From Blattamonas nauphoetae (lineage: Eukaryota; Preaxostyla; Oxymonadida): a stretch of 64,000 bases of DNA. The translations under genes and the position numbers were made by a program. Within the stretch, counting starts at the first letter, position 1, and each line of letters starts with the position of its first letter. Under the pieces are notes generated by a model. The model saw only the letters and a program-made list of their open reading frames with translations, searched no databases and was not told the DNA's origin. Positions 10,001 through 20,829 of this stretch are shown here, piece by piece. The stretch is taken from NCBI GenBank assembly GCA_033064195.1, contig JARBJD010000057.1:246001-310000 (forward strand), read 5' to 3'.

Positions 10001-12984
10001 AATGTCCTGGGATTGTGTCGACAGTATTGTCGGCATCGCTGAACGATGACAAAACGGTTGTGACGTTGACACTTTCTGGGACAAACATTGTGCCTGGACC
10101 GACACATGTTGTTCTTTCAGACGGATCAAATGATGTGACATCGAATGGAGATTTGTCAGTCATCGATTTGACCCGCTGCACTGTCACGTTCGCAGCTGGA
10201 TGGGCACAATCATCGTCACAGGTCGCGTATCACAAGAATTATTCTGTGAAATCGATTACCTCGCTGAGTGACTCGTTTCTTGTTCGATCTTCAGCCACTC
10301 TGACCACACCGGCAGCTCCATGTGTGACGGACATCTCGTGCAACTTCGACACCAATCTCACTCATTTTGTTGTGACCTTCACAGGGCAAGATCTTCCTGT
10401 GTCAGAAACATACACGGCTCATCTGTCGCCAACTGGTTCATTTGAAGTGACATTCTCTGACAATGTTGGAATGTCAGAACCAATTGAAGGGAACGTGACG
10501 AATGGAATGCTCTTCGGAAGGGAATTCATTCTCTCCTCCATCTCGCAAGAGAACAACCAGATTCTTCTGAACAAGACATATTTCTTGACACCAAGGCCTC
10601 CAGTAGTGAACACCGCTTCGTTTCACTCTGTAAATGGAATCAAGACAAGCTGCAAACTCGTTTTGGGAGGAACAGATATCACATTGGAAGGAGAGTTCAA
10701 TGTCACTCTGCAACCACCACTTTCGATCATCATGTCATTCTCATCTCCAACACAAGGTGAAAGCGATGAAATGTCACTTGGATGGCCAGGCAAACTGCAA
10801 TTTGGACAGAACTACACTATCAAGTCAATCACTCGCCCTCTCAGTGATTCTCCTGTGTGTATTGTTGATTCTGATGTGAACTTCACAACAGGATCGAAAC
10901 CAGCGTCGATTTTGTTGTTTGTGAACTCGTCGGGCTCAGCGTCGTTGTTCTGTGGTGAAGTGAACCGGCCTTGCTCCTCGGTGGATGTTGGTCTGTCGAT
11001 TGTGTCAGGAATTGGGTTCGCTCAATCAGAAGTGAAGATTGTTGAGAAAGGAACACAAAACACTGTGCATTCGATGTCTCCAGGATCAGTTCTGTCGATC
11101 TCAGCGAGCAGCACAATCTCAGCGACACTGGAGATTGGATCATCAGCTTCGATGGGATCACAAACCGGATTATTCGTTGTCTCCTCCGCTCGATTGGAAT
11201 TCCACGAGATCTCCGTCTCTGTTCTCCAAACCGATGCTTCCTTCGTCCTTGTCTCTGGTGACCGCTCCACTCTCGTGCTGAAAAATACTTCGTTCTTTGG
11301 CCGTCCCTCAGATTCACCTTCAAATTCAGAATCATCTGAGGAATCTCACTTCGTGTGCAGCTGGTCGACTGGTCTGCTCCAACTCTCAAACTGCACGACA
11401 ACGATTACAAACACTCAACTGCACGATCTTGTGCAAGGAGCCATCAATATGAAAAGTGGAATGGTTGACATTGAAACATCAACATTCCACAACAACGCCC
11501 GTCGTGTCTCATCGTTTCCTTCGACTCGACGGAATATCCACTGCTCGGATGGAGGAGAGATTGAGATGGGGAGTCTGTTGGGAGGAGATGGATCATCCGA
11601 CACGCGTCCTCATCTGTGGATTGCTGACGACGAGTGCACACTGAGTGGAGACGATGTTCAGCCTTCACATCCTCTCTTCGTTCCAACATTGTCAACGACA
11701 TCGACAAGCACGTTGAACAAGAAAGAGAAAGGATTCGATGTGACGATTATTGGATCGACACTGATTCCGTGTGGTCTGTCGCTCGAATTGTTTGAAATTA
11801 AGAAAGACAAAACGGAAGGAGAATCAAAGAAGATTGAACTGACGGAGAACTCGACGATCTCCTTCACTGAAACCAACATCACGTTTTCACTCCCGCTGGC
11901 CTCCCTCGCTTCTCTGGACTCTTCTCTGGAATGGCGTGGTCGTCTTGTGTTTGGAAAGGGACAGAGGACGACAGATTGGTTCGTGATCCAAAAGGACTCG
12001 TCGAGCCGAATGGCGCAATCGGTGAAAGACAACATGAAATGGTGGGTTCCTCTCGTGGTGGTTCTGGCGTGCCTCATTCTCGCCTTGATTGTCGTTGTCG
12101 TTCTGTGTCTCCGTCGACACTCGAAGAAAACCGAAGCCAAGACACAATTGACGAATGAGATGAATCATCAAGAAATGGAAGTGGAGAAGATTGAGGAAGA
12201 CGCCATCATCAGATCCGACCAACTCGTTGTCTCATCCGCCAAGTGCATGCATGGCATCTCGCAACAAGTGCAAGTCTGTGAAGAACAAGGATTCAAACCG
12301 ACAATCGAACCACAAAATGAGATTCCTGTTCAGGATCGAGTGGAGGCGATGAGTTGTCATGGAGAGATGAAGACAGTTGTGGTGAACAAGATGGACACGC
12401 TTTACGAAAGACTGCACACGAAGAAGATGATGTTGGATCGAAGGCATGTTGAGCAGATGATTGTTCGAGGAATGATGCAGATGATGGAGAACCGCCACGA
12501 AGAGACGGGACTGCGACTGAGCTCGCACTGGGTTCTGTTTGACAAGCATGGCGAAGTGTGTCTGAAGTTGGGAAATGAACAAACGGATGTGAACGAGAAA
12601 CACGCCGCCACAGGCACGGCACCGAAAACGAACGAAGCCATTCGATGGCAAGCGCCCGAGCAGAAGAGGCGGGAAGATGGAGAAGAGGAGAAGGACGTGA
12701 ATTCAGGATTGGTGTCCATTTTTCGGCTCGGCCTCGTCCTGTACGAGATAGAGACTGGTCTTCTTCCGTTTGGGGAAATGGATGAAGTGAATGCGAGTCG
12801 AGCACTTCACTCAGGAACACTTCCGAAGATGGATGGAGTGAGCCATGAAATGGCGGAGTTGATCTCGTCGTGCCTCTCGCTGACACCAGCCGCTCGCCCT
12901 TCGCTTTCCACGATCGCACTCTCGCTGACACAGATGCCGGAGTCTTGTGCACCTGGACCGAATGGAAAGTCGTTGATCTCCTGA
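7054..12984 (+). CDS. Secreted/membrane beta-helix and IPT-like repeat receptor with cytoplasmic pseudokinase, copy B
   Basis: 1,976 residues from the first ATG at 7054, which starts a good signal peptide (MLSPPISAAVALLLYPTFIQ). Residues about 300-620 carry Pmp/beta-helix-type repeats such as GGAVCVEFNE and VKDCLFDNCTATNGGGLC. Residues about 640-1290 hold ~100-residue Ig/IPT-like repeats, each ending in a '[NK]Y.I.SI...FTT' strand. A second beta-helix-like block follows. One transmembrane helix lies near 1661-1687 (WWVPLVVVLACLILALIVVV) with a basic stop-transfer. The cytoplasmic tail (about 1770-1965) resembles a kinase C-lobe: SSHWVLFDKHGEVCLKLG where HRD/DFG would be, RWQAPEQ, RLGLVLYEIETGLLPFGEMD, and RPSLSTIAL. 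Catalytic Asp residues are missing, so a pseudokinase scaffold is likely. No glycine-loop N-lobe is recognisable. Stop is TGA. Confidence 0.85.
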   Translation: MLSPPISAAVALLLYPTFIQAITQFPQPLSTLLLCSDRNLPNDVQVTSILRIPAGIYHADDYMIESSRIKIIGDSSRIIHSSPKKSDSAIHEHSGVSGRNIKENSRSSLLVMLNSSVSINSICFDVRHPMTIVCWVSWSTVTLTSCKIMCGERCSPFVVGSHSGCDGSSISFVSCCQESSTQNQLFPLVDFDSLTNPSFVTSVNADNDFTTHSADGTVSVTCVNHLMSDADLLLGTGPLLNFRSILDQHRISSSLSVETSLSHSRLRNVTSSPSPALRQIGSIGQSQKMIGVEVSGCTNHLYGTACDDMNNGGSVLCLNSSFSRCSTSLAPSSIHPTYTLQHRTGQQRFQLPPTDSSSVQFSHCTFHTMTTTKFPGGAAIVLSDGISPVSIAACSFVNCKFSSSVGCGGAVCVEFNETSSQPVSVTSSVFSNCSAPIDGGALSLLLTETVSIADCCFVGTGDKVVSFGGCIAPTHVKEHTQISNCRFSDSISSHGGAAWLTESAIINFSFSSFISCGGSSISIPNVTSTVGILNCEFFDCTGGYGGPYATNGGGIWIQQCSALLTVKDCLFDNCTATNGGGLCIDQTASFKLDYLKFRGCTGSDGNDVHVALSRDEVVDGNMITNCVSTTTANNVYFSVGSPSTDSDIIANVTSIDVPAITLSSSLNGDAVGGSLSVTTNASVNGKMLVVLDNSESDYEKPNLDSPPAIARLFVFDLSSSTTASQSVLFNEWNLLQYESNYSISIASLVGTDITLSSSLIETPNPARIVEVITNWSSSQPEQMSFQLKGRTLLAGNYVVKVKDVEELSIIVSFTGNPTNPYKSRNMHSMKATISLAGILSKLTFNTKYKIESVQKEGEQSPLILDPPHLYFTTPDPTRLTSVSDAVFLDPLDKSTVTITLSGGNIPTGLYWLNFTLIGEQQSTEFTLSASFESSESGTASAVVFKRDGSQPELVFGKNYIIYSLSNDANTIWIPSLLSFSVPECPGIVSTVLSASLNDDKTVVTLTLSGTNIVPGPTHVVLSDGSNDVTSNGDLSVIDLTRCTVTFAAGWAQSSSQVAYHKNYSVKSITSLSDSFLVRSSATLTTPAAPCVTDISCNFDTNLTHFVVTFTGQDLPVSETYTAHLSPTGSFEVTFSDNVGMSEPIEGNVTNGMLFGREFILSSISQENNQILLNKTYFLTPRPPVVNTASFHSVNGIKTSCKLVLGGTDITLEGEFNVTLQPPLSIIMSFSSPTQGESDEMSLGWPGKLQFGQNYTIKSITRPLSDSPVCIVDSDVNFTTGSKPASILLFVNSSGSASLFCGEVNRPCSSVDVGLSIVSGIGFAQSEVKIVEKGTQNTVHSMSPGSVLSISASSTISATLEIGSSASMGSQTGLFVVSSARLEFHEISVSVLQTDASFVLVSGDRSTLVLKNTSFFGRPSDSPSNSESSEESHFVCSWSTGLLQLSNCTTTITNTQLHDLVQGAINMKSGMVDIETSTFHNNARRVSSFPSTRRNIHCSDGGEIEMGSLLGGDGSSDTRPHLWIADDECTLSGDDVQPSHPLFVPTLSTTSTSTLNKKEKGFDVTIIGSTLIPCGLSLELFEIKKDKTEGESKKIELTENSTISFTETNITFSLPLASLASLDSSLEWRGRLVFGKGQRTTDWFVIQKDSSSRMAQSVKDNMKWWVPLVVVLACLILALIVVVVLCLRRHSKKTEAKTQLTNEMNHQEMEVEKIEEDAIIRSDQLVVSSAKCMHGISQQVQVCEEQGFKPTIEPQNEIPVQDRVEAMSCHGEMKTVVVNKMDTLYERLHTKKMMLDRRHVEQMIVRGMMQMMENRHEETGLRLSSHWVLFDKHGEVCLKLGNEQTDVNEKHAATGTAPKTNEAIRWQAPEQKRREDGEEEKDVNSGLVSIFRLGLVLYEIETGLLPFGEMDEVNASRALHSGTLPKMDGVSHEMAELISSCLSLTPAARPSLSTIALSLTQMPESCAPGPNGKSLIS

Positions 12985-13900
12985 ACATTCTCTCTCCCCA
13001 TCTCAAACTGTATGGGTGTTTCATTTCTGAAATCAATCGCATTCATTCGTGAAGAATCCTTTTTATGTTGTCAATCACACTTCAGGATGTTTTTGTTGTT
13101 TCAACACTTCACAACGATCACACCGAAATTTCAGTCACCCTTAGCAGTTAGTTGGGATGTCTCCTACGCTCTTCAGTTCTCACCATGTCTCTTCATTCTC
13201 TCGCCATTTTCGCTCCCAACATTCTGTCAGCCGTTGGCAAGGCCTTCTGAATTTATTTCCACGACATCTTCTTTCACCTGTCGGAGTCGTGTTGTCGTCA
13301 ACTGTCTCTCAAGATTTCGACAGTTTTCATCATTGCCGTCCATCTCATGTGACTTTATCGCGAATACTGACACAGTCTCACTGAGGCTTCTTTCGTTCTC
13401 TGTCTTTCGTAATTTTTTCTTCTCTTTTGACTGGTTCTCAATAGTCCATCGTCAATCACAACCACTCCACATTCCGCAAGCACCACTCACTTCGTATCTT
13501 TCGTTATAACTCATTAATCTTAGTATTTTGTCAAACTAGTGTTCTGTGTTCAAAAAGCTAAAGTCCCTTGGGCGAAGAGTTTGTGTCATTCTGAGTCGGC
13601 GATGTCATCAGATGGCTCGGTCCATTCAAGTCACACAATCCCAACGAGGATGACACGGCGACAGCTTCGTTCTCATCTCTCCATGTTCGCTCATCTGAAT
13701 TTAGCAGTTGAGTGGGAGAGACAGTCAGACACTCCACCAACTCCCATCACGACACTGCCAGAGGTTTAACACGATCAGCAGAGATGAGATGTGATGGAGG
13801 GACAAGTTAGAGTGAAGCGAGGAGTATTTCATCGGACAAGGTGGAGCTGGACACACTATGATGAGCGAAGAACGAAGATTCAGCAGATGACCAATCTGGA
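12985..13900. other. Intergenic spacer between converging genes
   Basis: 916 bp between the 3' end of receptor copy B and the 3' end of the helical-protein gene. Pyrimidine-rich on the plus strand in 13050-13500. Short ORFs here look like chance; I see no RNA gene, repeat or transposon end. Confidence 0.6.
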
Positions 13901-16100
13901 TCAGAGCTCGTCCAGATTGAAAGCCAGCTCGACCCTGATTCCTTTCCAAGATACCCACAGTGTTTGATTGGTGGCGAACTCCCTCCCCACATTTTGAAGT
14001 TCACAAGCATCTTCCCACCCTTCTTCGTTCAAAAGCACTTCTCGCCTCTTCTGCCGCTCCGGTTTGTTTCGGATCCATGCAAAGGTCCGGGACCACAATG
14101 TCTGGAAGACAAGCCATAAACGTGTTTCGTTCTCCATCTCGACCATCGTTCGCGTTTCCCATTTTACAAGTGCTGACAATATGTCGGCATCGTGCTCGTC
14201 TGATTGAAGTTCCATGTTGTTGATGTGACGATGGATCCAACAGAGACGATCGTTGAGCGAAGCTTTGTCATCTTCATCCAGAATGAGCTTGTCCGAATTG
14301 TGGATGATGAATGTGATGAATTGTCTGGCTGGCTTAAAAACAGAAGTACGAATGTGCGGATATTGGTCGTATTGTGCATCTTTATCATCTCCAATCGGAC
14401 TCAACATGCACGCGATGAATTCGGTGACCTGGAAGATGGTTTCGGACTCTGAGAGAGGAAGAGAAACAAAATCGACAGTTTCAAACATCCTCCCAACAAG
14501 ATTCGCTGTCATGAAGCTTTCCCTCATCCTGGGAAACTCCACAACGATGTTAGTGATCACTGTCAAGGTGCTCTCCCTGTAGACGCTGTGAATGAGCTTG
14601 AGTGAGTTGAGAATGAGGTCAGGGAAGGATGGATCGTCGAGGATGATTGTCTGGAAGGAAGAAGTGTAGGGATCCGCGAGTCTGATCGTCAAACTGCCGA
14701 AGAAATTCCATCCATTGTTCATAAATGCTTCACACTGCTTTCGAAGTTGTTTCAGGGAATTTTTCATTTGTGAGTGAACTCCAGAAACCATTGAAGTGGT
14801 TGGAGTTGAGTCGGAGGGAAGAGAAGCGATGAGAGTGTCGATGTTCGAAATGTTCGCAAGAATCGTTGGGAGAGCTTCTTTCACAAAGAGAATCAAATCT
14901 CGAATGATCTCCGAATCAACCTGAATTGACGAGAAATGAGGAAAAGAGTCAAAACACACTTCAATTCGTGGGGTCGCGAGCAAAAGGCGAAGTGGGAGGT
15001 ACCACGAATATGAACAGAAAGAAATGGAGTCAGGGATGAAGAAAGGGTCATCAGTCGTGAGTTGGGTGTATTTTGGAAGATGTGATGGATCAATTGGTAT
15101 ATTCCTTTGGAATTCGGAGAATACGATTCGGAGTTTGAACACCAGAGCATCTAGGAATGAGTGACCCGAATATTGTTGGTGTGGGAAAGATGATGGGAAG
15201 ATGGGTGAGGGGAGATGAGTGAGAGTTGTCAGATTTCGTTTGGCGACATTGTACAGAGCCTTGAGAGACTTTGATGCGATAATTAGATGATGAGAGAGGG
15301 AAATCCGAGCCAAAGTGGTGACACCTGCAGGCAGAGGCGATAAATTTCCGATTTTCATGAATTGAGAAATGATAATATCTTTGTATCGTAGATAAAGAGA
15401 GTCCACAATTGCAGGTTCGAAGAAGAGCGATTCTATGCAAGAACAACACTAAGAAGATAGTCACAAGAAGAAAGAATGAATCACACTGATTCCAATGCAG
15501 GACACGTTGACCAATTTCCAAACTGTATGATGATGAAAGACAGGATTTCAGAGGAATGCGAGGATCGAGCGAATGGGGGTGATTTCGAATCTGAAAGAAA
15601 GGAAGAAAGGCATTCATTATCACAACGAAGAAAAAAACAAACAAAGAATCTCAAATAATTTCATCAGTTCGGCCTGAAATCAAAGTGAGAATGGACAAAG
15701 GAGAAAGGGAGACACCACAAGTCCAGATGAGCGTGTTTGACACAAAGGAGACAGATATGGACACCAATCATCAAAAGAGTCACCCGACACACTTTCTAAA
15801 ATCCATCCAAAACATCCAAAACAGTCATCAAGAAATCGATGAAGAAAACAAGAATACACACCAGATGCAACTTTCTGCAACTCTCGGAGTGTGTGAATAA
15901 TTATCTTTTCATCATCATATTTCAATCTTTCGAGAAGTGATGATATCTTCGACTGAGAACGGGAGAGATGAATCACAAAGACAACAAACCAGATTCCAAC
16001 TTGGTGGACAGTTCGAAGCACTCGGTGAGAGATCCCCACTCAGAATTGACAGTTCTGAAGTCATCGAGGAGCCAACTGATCCGTTTGTTGGAAGTGTCAT
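13901..16100 (-). CDS. Lineage-specific helical (ARM/HEAT-like) protein, three exons
   Basis: I read this as a 577-residue protein in three exons: 16100-15990, 15952-15862 and 15432-13901, giving an exact multiple of three. Intron 1 (15989-15953, 37 bp) is GTTTGT...CAG; intron 2 (15861-15433, 429 bp) is GTGTGT...TAG. Exon 2 encodes SSLLERLKYDDEKIIIHTLR, a helix pair resembling an ARM/HEAT unit. Exon 3 is helix-rich throughout (for example DLILFVKEALPTILANIS and LKQLRKQCEAFMNNGWNFFG) and ends in RREVLLNEEGWEDACELQN. No catalytic motif, signal peptide or transmembrane segment is visible. Fragments at 26.4-30.5 kb and 63.4-64 kb have the same general character and may be relatives. Function unknown; a scaffold role is only a guess. 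Stop is TGA. Confidence 0.65.
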
Positions 16101-16779
16101 CGAGAATCAATTTATTATGGGTTACTTCACACAAGAATCATCTCCATCATTCAATGAGCGACTACCCGCCTTACTGCTCCATTTCTTTCAGAAAATAATC
16201 CAACATAAGTCACGCGTGAATGAGTGAAGTGGAAGATTCAACAGAAATCATTGAAAATCACTCCAGACAGTGAGAAGGCTTCTGCTTCACCACACACCAT
16301 TCTCCAACGTGAGATGGAGAGGGGTGAGGCAGAAGCGGAGTGGAAGAAATAACATGAAAAGGGTGCAGAGAGAATAAATGTGAGGAAAGAACACAGAATG
16401 ATGAACAGTGGATCCGAATGAGATGGGATAATCAATACAGACAAATGAATAAGGTCTCATATTCAGAGAAAGTCTGTGTCCACCCTGAAATCGGTTAATG
16501 AGGTGGAGAGATAAGGAGATGAATGGAAATGCTGATTCAGCGGGTGAAATACAGACAGGTGGAGAGTGGTGTGATGTGAGTGAGGAGGAGGGGGTTTTCG
16601 TGTGGTGTGTTCGATCTGAAGTGAAGACCACAAATGAAGATGGCAGCGACATGGTTGAGAAGACAGAAAGTGCGATTTGGTGAAGATGTGACGTGATGCA
16701 CCACTGAGTGTGTGATTGGCTATGAAGTGATTGATAAGTGGAGGTTGGATCGAGTGAAGGGTTTGCACGTGATGAGTTT
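16101..16779. other. Intergenic spacer
   Basis: 679 bp between the helical-protein gene start and the 3' end of receptor copy C. If the TAG ending copy C were read through, the frame would stay open for about 165 codons here, but the sequence looks like translated spacer (His/Ser/Leu-rich, no family resemblance). No other structure seen. Confidence 0.5.
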
Positions 16780-19700
16780 CTACTCTTTCATTTCGATTCC
16801 AGACGGAACACGAGTGGCCGAGGGATGAGAAGAGAGGAACTCTCCAACTTCAGTCAGTGTTGGCCTCTCCTTCGGATTAACAGAAACACAGCGATGGATC
16901 AGAGAGATGAATTCCTCGTCCTTCAACGATTCCATTTTCGGCGGTGTTCCTGTTCCTGACTGCCGCTGAGCATTCACTGCATCCAGTTCCCCAAAGGGCA
17001 CTTGACCAGTCTCAATCTCCCACAAGATCAGGCCAAGACTAAAAACTGACGCTTTATGCCCATCCACCGATTTCACTCCACTTCTTTCTTCTGCTGAAAC
17101 CACTTCTGGTGCTCGCCAGCGAAGACCATCCATCCCAGACACATCCGTCTGATTGTTCGGCTTCGTGTTCTCATCATCCCCTTTTGCGATTTCGATCTCA
17201 TTTTCTTCCATGATGGGAAGTGGTTGTTCCTTCTGTCGTTGCTGACGAGCTGCTTCAGCATCCGCCTCACTCGAGCTCATTTCAAGTTTCAGTCGAACAT
17301 TTCCTTCTGCGTCAACCAGAATCCAGTGAGACGAAAGACGTGTCAGAACATCACTCCATCCTCGATGAGCAACAACCTCCTTCAGACCATTCACAATTTG
17401 CAGACCAATCACTCGCTTCCCAATCTCTCTGTGTTCTTTGTGAATCATCGAATACAACGTCGAATCCATCCGAGCAGCCGAAATCGCGAAGTCTCCACTG
17501 CACGCCATCACTTCCGCACACTCTATGTCTCGCTGGCTCTTGTTGTTCTCTTTGGTCGCTTCCTTGTTTGATGGATGATCTTCCGTCGATGCGAACGCAG
17601 AATGACTCATTCCATCTGATCGGATCACTCCATTCGAACAATCCACTCCAAACTCCTCCACTTTCTCAAGCTCCACAGGTTCTTGTTCTTCCATCTCACT
17701 CTTCACATTCTTCCCTTTCGATCGTCGGCGCTTCAACACAACGAGAATCACAAGTATCACAATGAGAGCAACACAAACACAGACGATCAGAGGAATCAGC
17801 CAGCTCAGAAGTTTCTTCGTTTCTGCCATCTTCGCTTTCTTTGCATCATACACAGATGGAGGGATGTGGAAGGTGATCGTCTCTTTCATCCACACAAACG
17901 GTGATCCTGTTCCTGGTGATTGTGCGATGGACTTGATTGTGTATGTCGTGTTGTGGGTCAGTACACGATCATCTCCAACCACAATAAAGTGCGACGAGTC
18001 ACCCATCAGGGAAGATTCGTCGAATTCAACAGTGACGACGACATCTTTCCCTTCTTCCTCGACAACAATCTCGTACGATCCTTTCACTTCTTCGCTGAGC
18101 ATCAGAGAGATGTAAGCAAGTGGTTGGTCAGGCAAGACGAGATGAGCTTTGGCCCCGACAAGCGTGGGTGGAGTTGGAGTTGTGAACGAAAAGAAGGATG
18201 GATTCGAATCGAGGTTGAACGCCCACGCTGTCAATGGGAATGAGATGACATTGGACAGAGACGAGGATGACGAGGGAACAATCCCTACAATCGATGTGAC
18301 TGTGTACGATGTCGAGAAATTTAGATTCAATGACGGGGATGGTGATGTCAGGGTGCCCTTCCCATCCACAAATTCGATCTCCGTCTTCATTTCTGTCTTG
18401 TCATCGTTGTTCTGAAATGTTACTTCATATTTCTGTGACGCAATTGGAATCTTCCCCTTCATCTCCAACTCCATCCTTCCAGACAGTCGCTCAAACGAGA
18501 GTTGCACTCCCTCTGTCAACAATGGCCCAATATTGTTGAAGGCGGCATCAAACATGGGATCGGACGACTCTTCTGGAGTGCCGCGATAGGCAGTCTTGAG
18601 CATTCCAATGCTGTTTGAGGCACTCGTCGTGAAGCAGTCAGCTATCGACAGTGTTGGTCGAAGGTGGCCGTCGAGAAAGTTCAGGTACACATCAATGAAA
18701 CATGGCGAGTTCTCTCCACTGTTCACAGATTCGGAAGTCTCTTCATTCGGTCCGACCGAGTTGTTGATGAACGCGACTCGAGTGAGTGAGACCGACCACG
18801 GTTGCTCGTTGGTCTGGTTGAGAGTGATTGCCCCACTTTTGGCTGAAGTACAATCCTTCACCAGACAGTCTGAGACTACACAGGAGCTAAAGTTTATCAT
18901 GTGGAAGGCTGCACCAACAGCATTCGCTGATGAACACTCGATAAACGAACAGTCCTGGATAGACACTGTTAGATTCTCGTTGAGACTGTCTGTCCTTAGT
19001 CCTCCGTTCACTATCCGCTTCGAACGCTTGGCGGGTGTACATCTGAAAAAGTGGAGATCAGTCAAAATGACATCACAGCTTGTTTTCAACTCCATCCCAC
19101 CGACATAATTATCACTCCAGCAATCTGTGAAAGTCAGTCGAGAGATGGACGTTTGGGTGTTCCCTAAGAGTTGAACATATAGGCCGCCAGAGATTGGACT
19201 ATAGTAGCCATACGCAGAACAATTGTCGAAGAGACAGTCGGAGAGAATGGCGGATCCCTTTGCATAGATGTGCATCCCTCCAGTCCACATTGAAGTTTGG
19301 CAGGACTTGAAGACGAGATTGGTGCCTGTTAAGAGATAACTTGGATCACGTGTCTGAACATAGAGACCTGCATCAATACAATTATCTCCATAAAGAGGGG
19401 TGCATTCTTCAAAGATACAGTTGACAACGGTGGCAGAGTTGTAAGTGCTTAAATGCATCCCACCACCGTAATTGTCTGCTCTGATGCGTGAGAAGTTTGA
19501 CGCTCGAACGGTGACTGGACGGCACACTGCGGCCTCGACAGTGATGCTAACTGCTCCTCCAAGATCATTGCTGATCTGCCGAACGAAATAGATATCCGTG
19601 AACGAGCAGGAGAGGATCTTGACTGTGCCTGGATAATTGTAGATTGTGATCGGGCGGTCGGACTCGTAAATATAGGTTCCATCGAAGGGGCAGTGCGAGA

Positions 19701-20829
19701 AGGTGATGGATGTGTTTTCGTTGCCACTTGTCTGGGTGAAGTAATAGTACATGTCTTCATAAAGAACAAATGGAGCAGTTGTACCATTGGGGTAAGTGAC
19801 GGTTGGTTCTTCTTCGGTGTCGATGTTGGAGGAGGAGAGGAAGGACGAGAACGATGAATTCGAGCACAAAAGAGAGCCTCCATTGTTCACATCCCGAATC
19901 GTCGATCCTGACAGATGCGAACTTGTCAACGACACAACACATCCCAACATCTTCTGATTCAAATGCGGAACGTGTGGCTGTTGGGGTGACCCAATCGAAC
20001 TCATGTTCACAAACGAGCAGCCAATCAGCGATGATGAGATCATTCCAACGTCATCCACATTCTGTCGAGGTGTTCGTGTGAGCGAGAGGCCAATCCTGTC
20101 TTTTCCCAGAAGTGCCTGCGAGTGGAAGGAGCATACAACAATTGACACCGAAACTGACCCTTCAAAGGATGGATATGACGATGTGTCAACAACACCCCGC
20201 AACTCCCCAAGTTCATTCCACATCAAGCTGTTCTGAACCACAATTGACGATTCCGTTCCTGATTCCTCGAATGTCGATGGAGAAATTAAAAGCGCGCTGT
20301 TCCAAGGCGACATTTCAATTCTGCTTTCAGATATCGTCAGCATGCTGCTTGACACAATTGCCAGTCTTGTCGATCTTTCGATCTGATGCTGTCTTCCAAC
20401 TTCAGATTGGTCGACGAGTGAAAAGTCCATCCATTTCAATGACAGTGTCGAGTTTGTCAATATGAACATCGAACGATCAACGGCTTGCATGTTGTCAACA
20501 TCTTCGCTCCTCTTTCTGTCCGATTTAAATAAAGGGACAATTCGGGTTCCAGGTCCATTTTGAATGAATGACCCCTTGCCTGACAGTTCGAGAGATCGAG
20601 AAGTGATTTTGATGTCGTTGCCGACATATGTTCCTTCAGCGATGGAGAGAATATCACATTCACTCCAGTCCGATCCGATAGTGTTCCATTCTTGCCTCAA
20701 AACTGATGCAAGATCTATCGGACTGCTTTCTGTGTTCAGATTAGTCGAGGGTCTGTGGAGCTGGAGTGAGTTGGAGGAAGTCGCCAAGGGGTGTTGGAAT
20801 AGACAGAGAATGAGCGGGATGAAGAACAT
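16780..20829 (-). CDS. Beta-helix receptor with cytoplasmic pseudokinase, copy C
   Basis: 1,349 residues. The ATG at 20829 starts a clear signal peptide (MFFIPLILCLFQHPLATSS). Residues about 100-700 are beta-helix/Pmp-type repeats rich in G, N, S and C, for example GGMHLSTYNSATVVNCIFEE and SDCLFDNCSAYG. Only two IPT-like repeats follow (about 760-980), far fewer than copy B. A transmembrane helix is near 1005-1033 (WLIPLIVCVCVALIVILVIL) with KRRRSKGK after it. The tail has the family's degenerate kinase C-lobe: SSHWILVDAEGNVRLKLE, RWRAPEVV, FSLGLILWEIETGQVPFGEL, and ERPTLTEVGEF, again without HRD/DFG. The linker between lobes is long and acidic. The stop is TAG; copy B ends at the same place relative to the kinase-like domain, which supports TAG being a true stop. 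Confidence 0.85.
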   Translation of the reverse strand: MFFIPLILCLFQHPLATSSNSLQLHRPSTNLNTESSPIDLASVLRQEWNTIGSDWSECDILSIAEGTYVGNDIKITSRSLELSGKGSFIQNGPGTRIVPLFKSDRKRSEDVDNMQAVDRSMFILTNSTLSLKWMDFSLVDQSEVGRQHQIERSTRLAIVSSSMLTISESRIEMSPWNSALLISPSTFEESGTESSIVVQNSLMWNELGELRGVVDTSSYPSFEGSVSVSIVVCSFHSQALLGKDRIGLSLTRTPRQNVDDVGMISSSLIGCSFVNMSSIGSPQQPHVPHLNQKMLGCVVSLTSSHLSGSTIRDVNNGGSLLCSNSSFSSFLSSSNIDTEEEPTVTYPNGTTAPFVLYEDMYYYFTQTSGNENTSITFSHCPFDGTYIYESDRPITIYNYPGTVKILSCSFTDIYFVRQISNDLGGAVSITVEAAVCRPVTVRASNFSRIRADNYGGGMHLSTYNSATVVNCIFEECTPLYGDNCIDAGLYVQTRDPSYLLTGTNLVFKSCQTSMWTGGMHIYAKGSAILSDCLFDNCSAYGYYSPISGGLYVQLLGNTQTSISRLTFTDCWSDNYVGGMELKTSCDVILTDLHFFRCTPAKRSKRIVNGGLRTDSLNENLTVSIQDCSFIECSSANAVGAAFHMINFSSCVVSDCLVKDCTSAKSGAITLNQTNEQPWSVSLTRVAFINNSVGPNEETSESVNSGENSPCFIDVYLNFLDGHLRPTLSIADCFTTSASNSIGMLKTAYRGTPEESSDPMFDAAFNNIGPLLTEGVQLSFERLSGRMELEMKGKIPIASQKYEVTFQNNDDKTEMKTEIEFVDGKGTLTSPSPSLNLNFSTSYTVTSIVGIVPSSSSSLSNVISFPLTAWAFNLDSNPSFFSFTTPTPPTLVGAKAHLVLPDQPLAYISLMLSEEVKGSYEIVVEEEGKDVVVTVEFDESSLMGDSSHFIVVGDDRVLTHNTTYTIKSIAQSPGTGSPFVWMKETITFHIPPSVYDAKKAKMAETKKLLSWLIPLIVCVCVALIVILVILVVLKRRRSKGKNVKSEMEEQEPVELEKVEEFGVDCSNGVIRSDGMSHSAFASTEDHPSNKEATKENNKSQRDIECAEVMACSGDFAISAARMDSTLYSMIHKEHREIGKRVIGLQIVNGLKEVVAHRGWSDVLTRLSSHWILVDAEGNVRLKLEMSSSEADAEAARQQRQKEQPLPIMEENEIEIAKGDDENTKPNNQTDVSGMDGLRWRAPEVVSAEERSGVKSVDGHKASVFSLGLILWEIETGQVPFGELDAVNAQRQSGTGTPPKMESLKDEEFISLIHRCVSVNPKERPTLTEVGEFLSSHPSATRVPSGIEMKE

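Noticed and set aside
16287..16779. 165-codon extension of receptor C beyond its TAG
   Set aside because: Composition is spacer-like and homologues stop at the same place.
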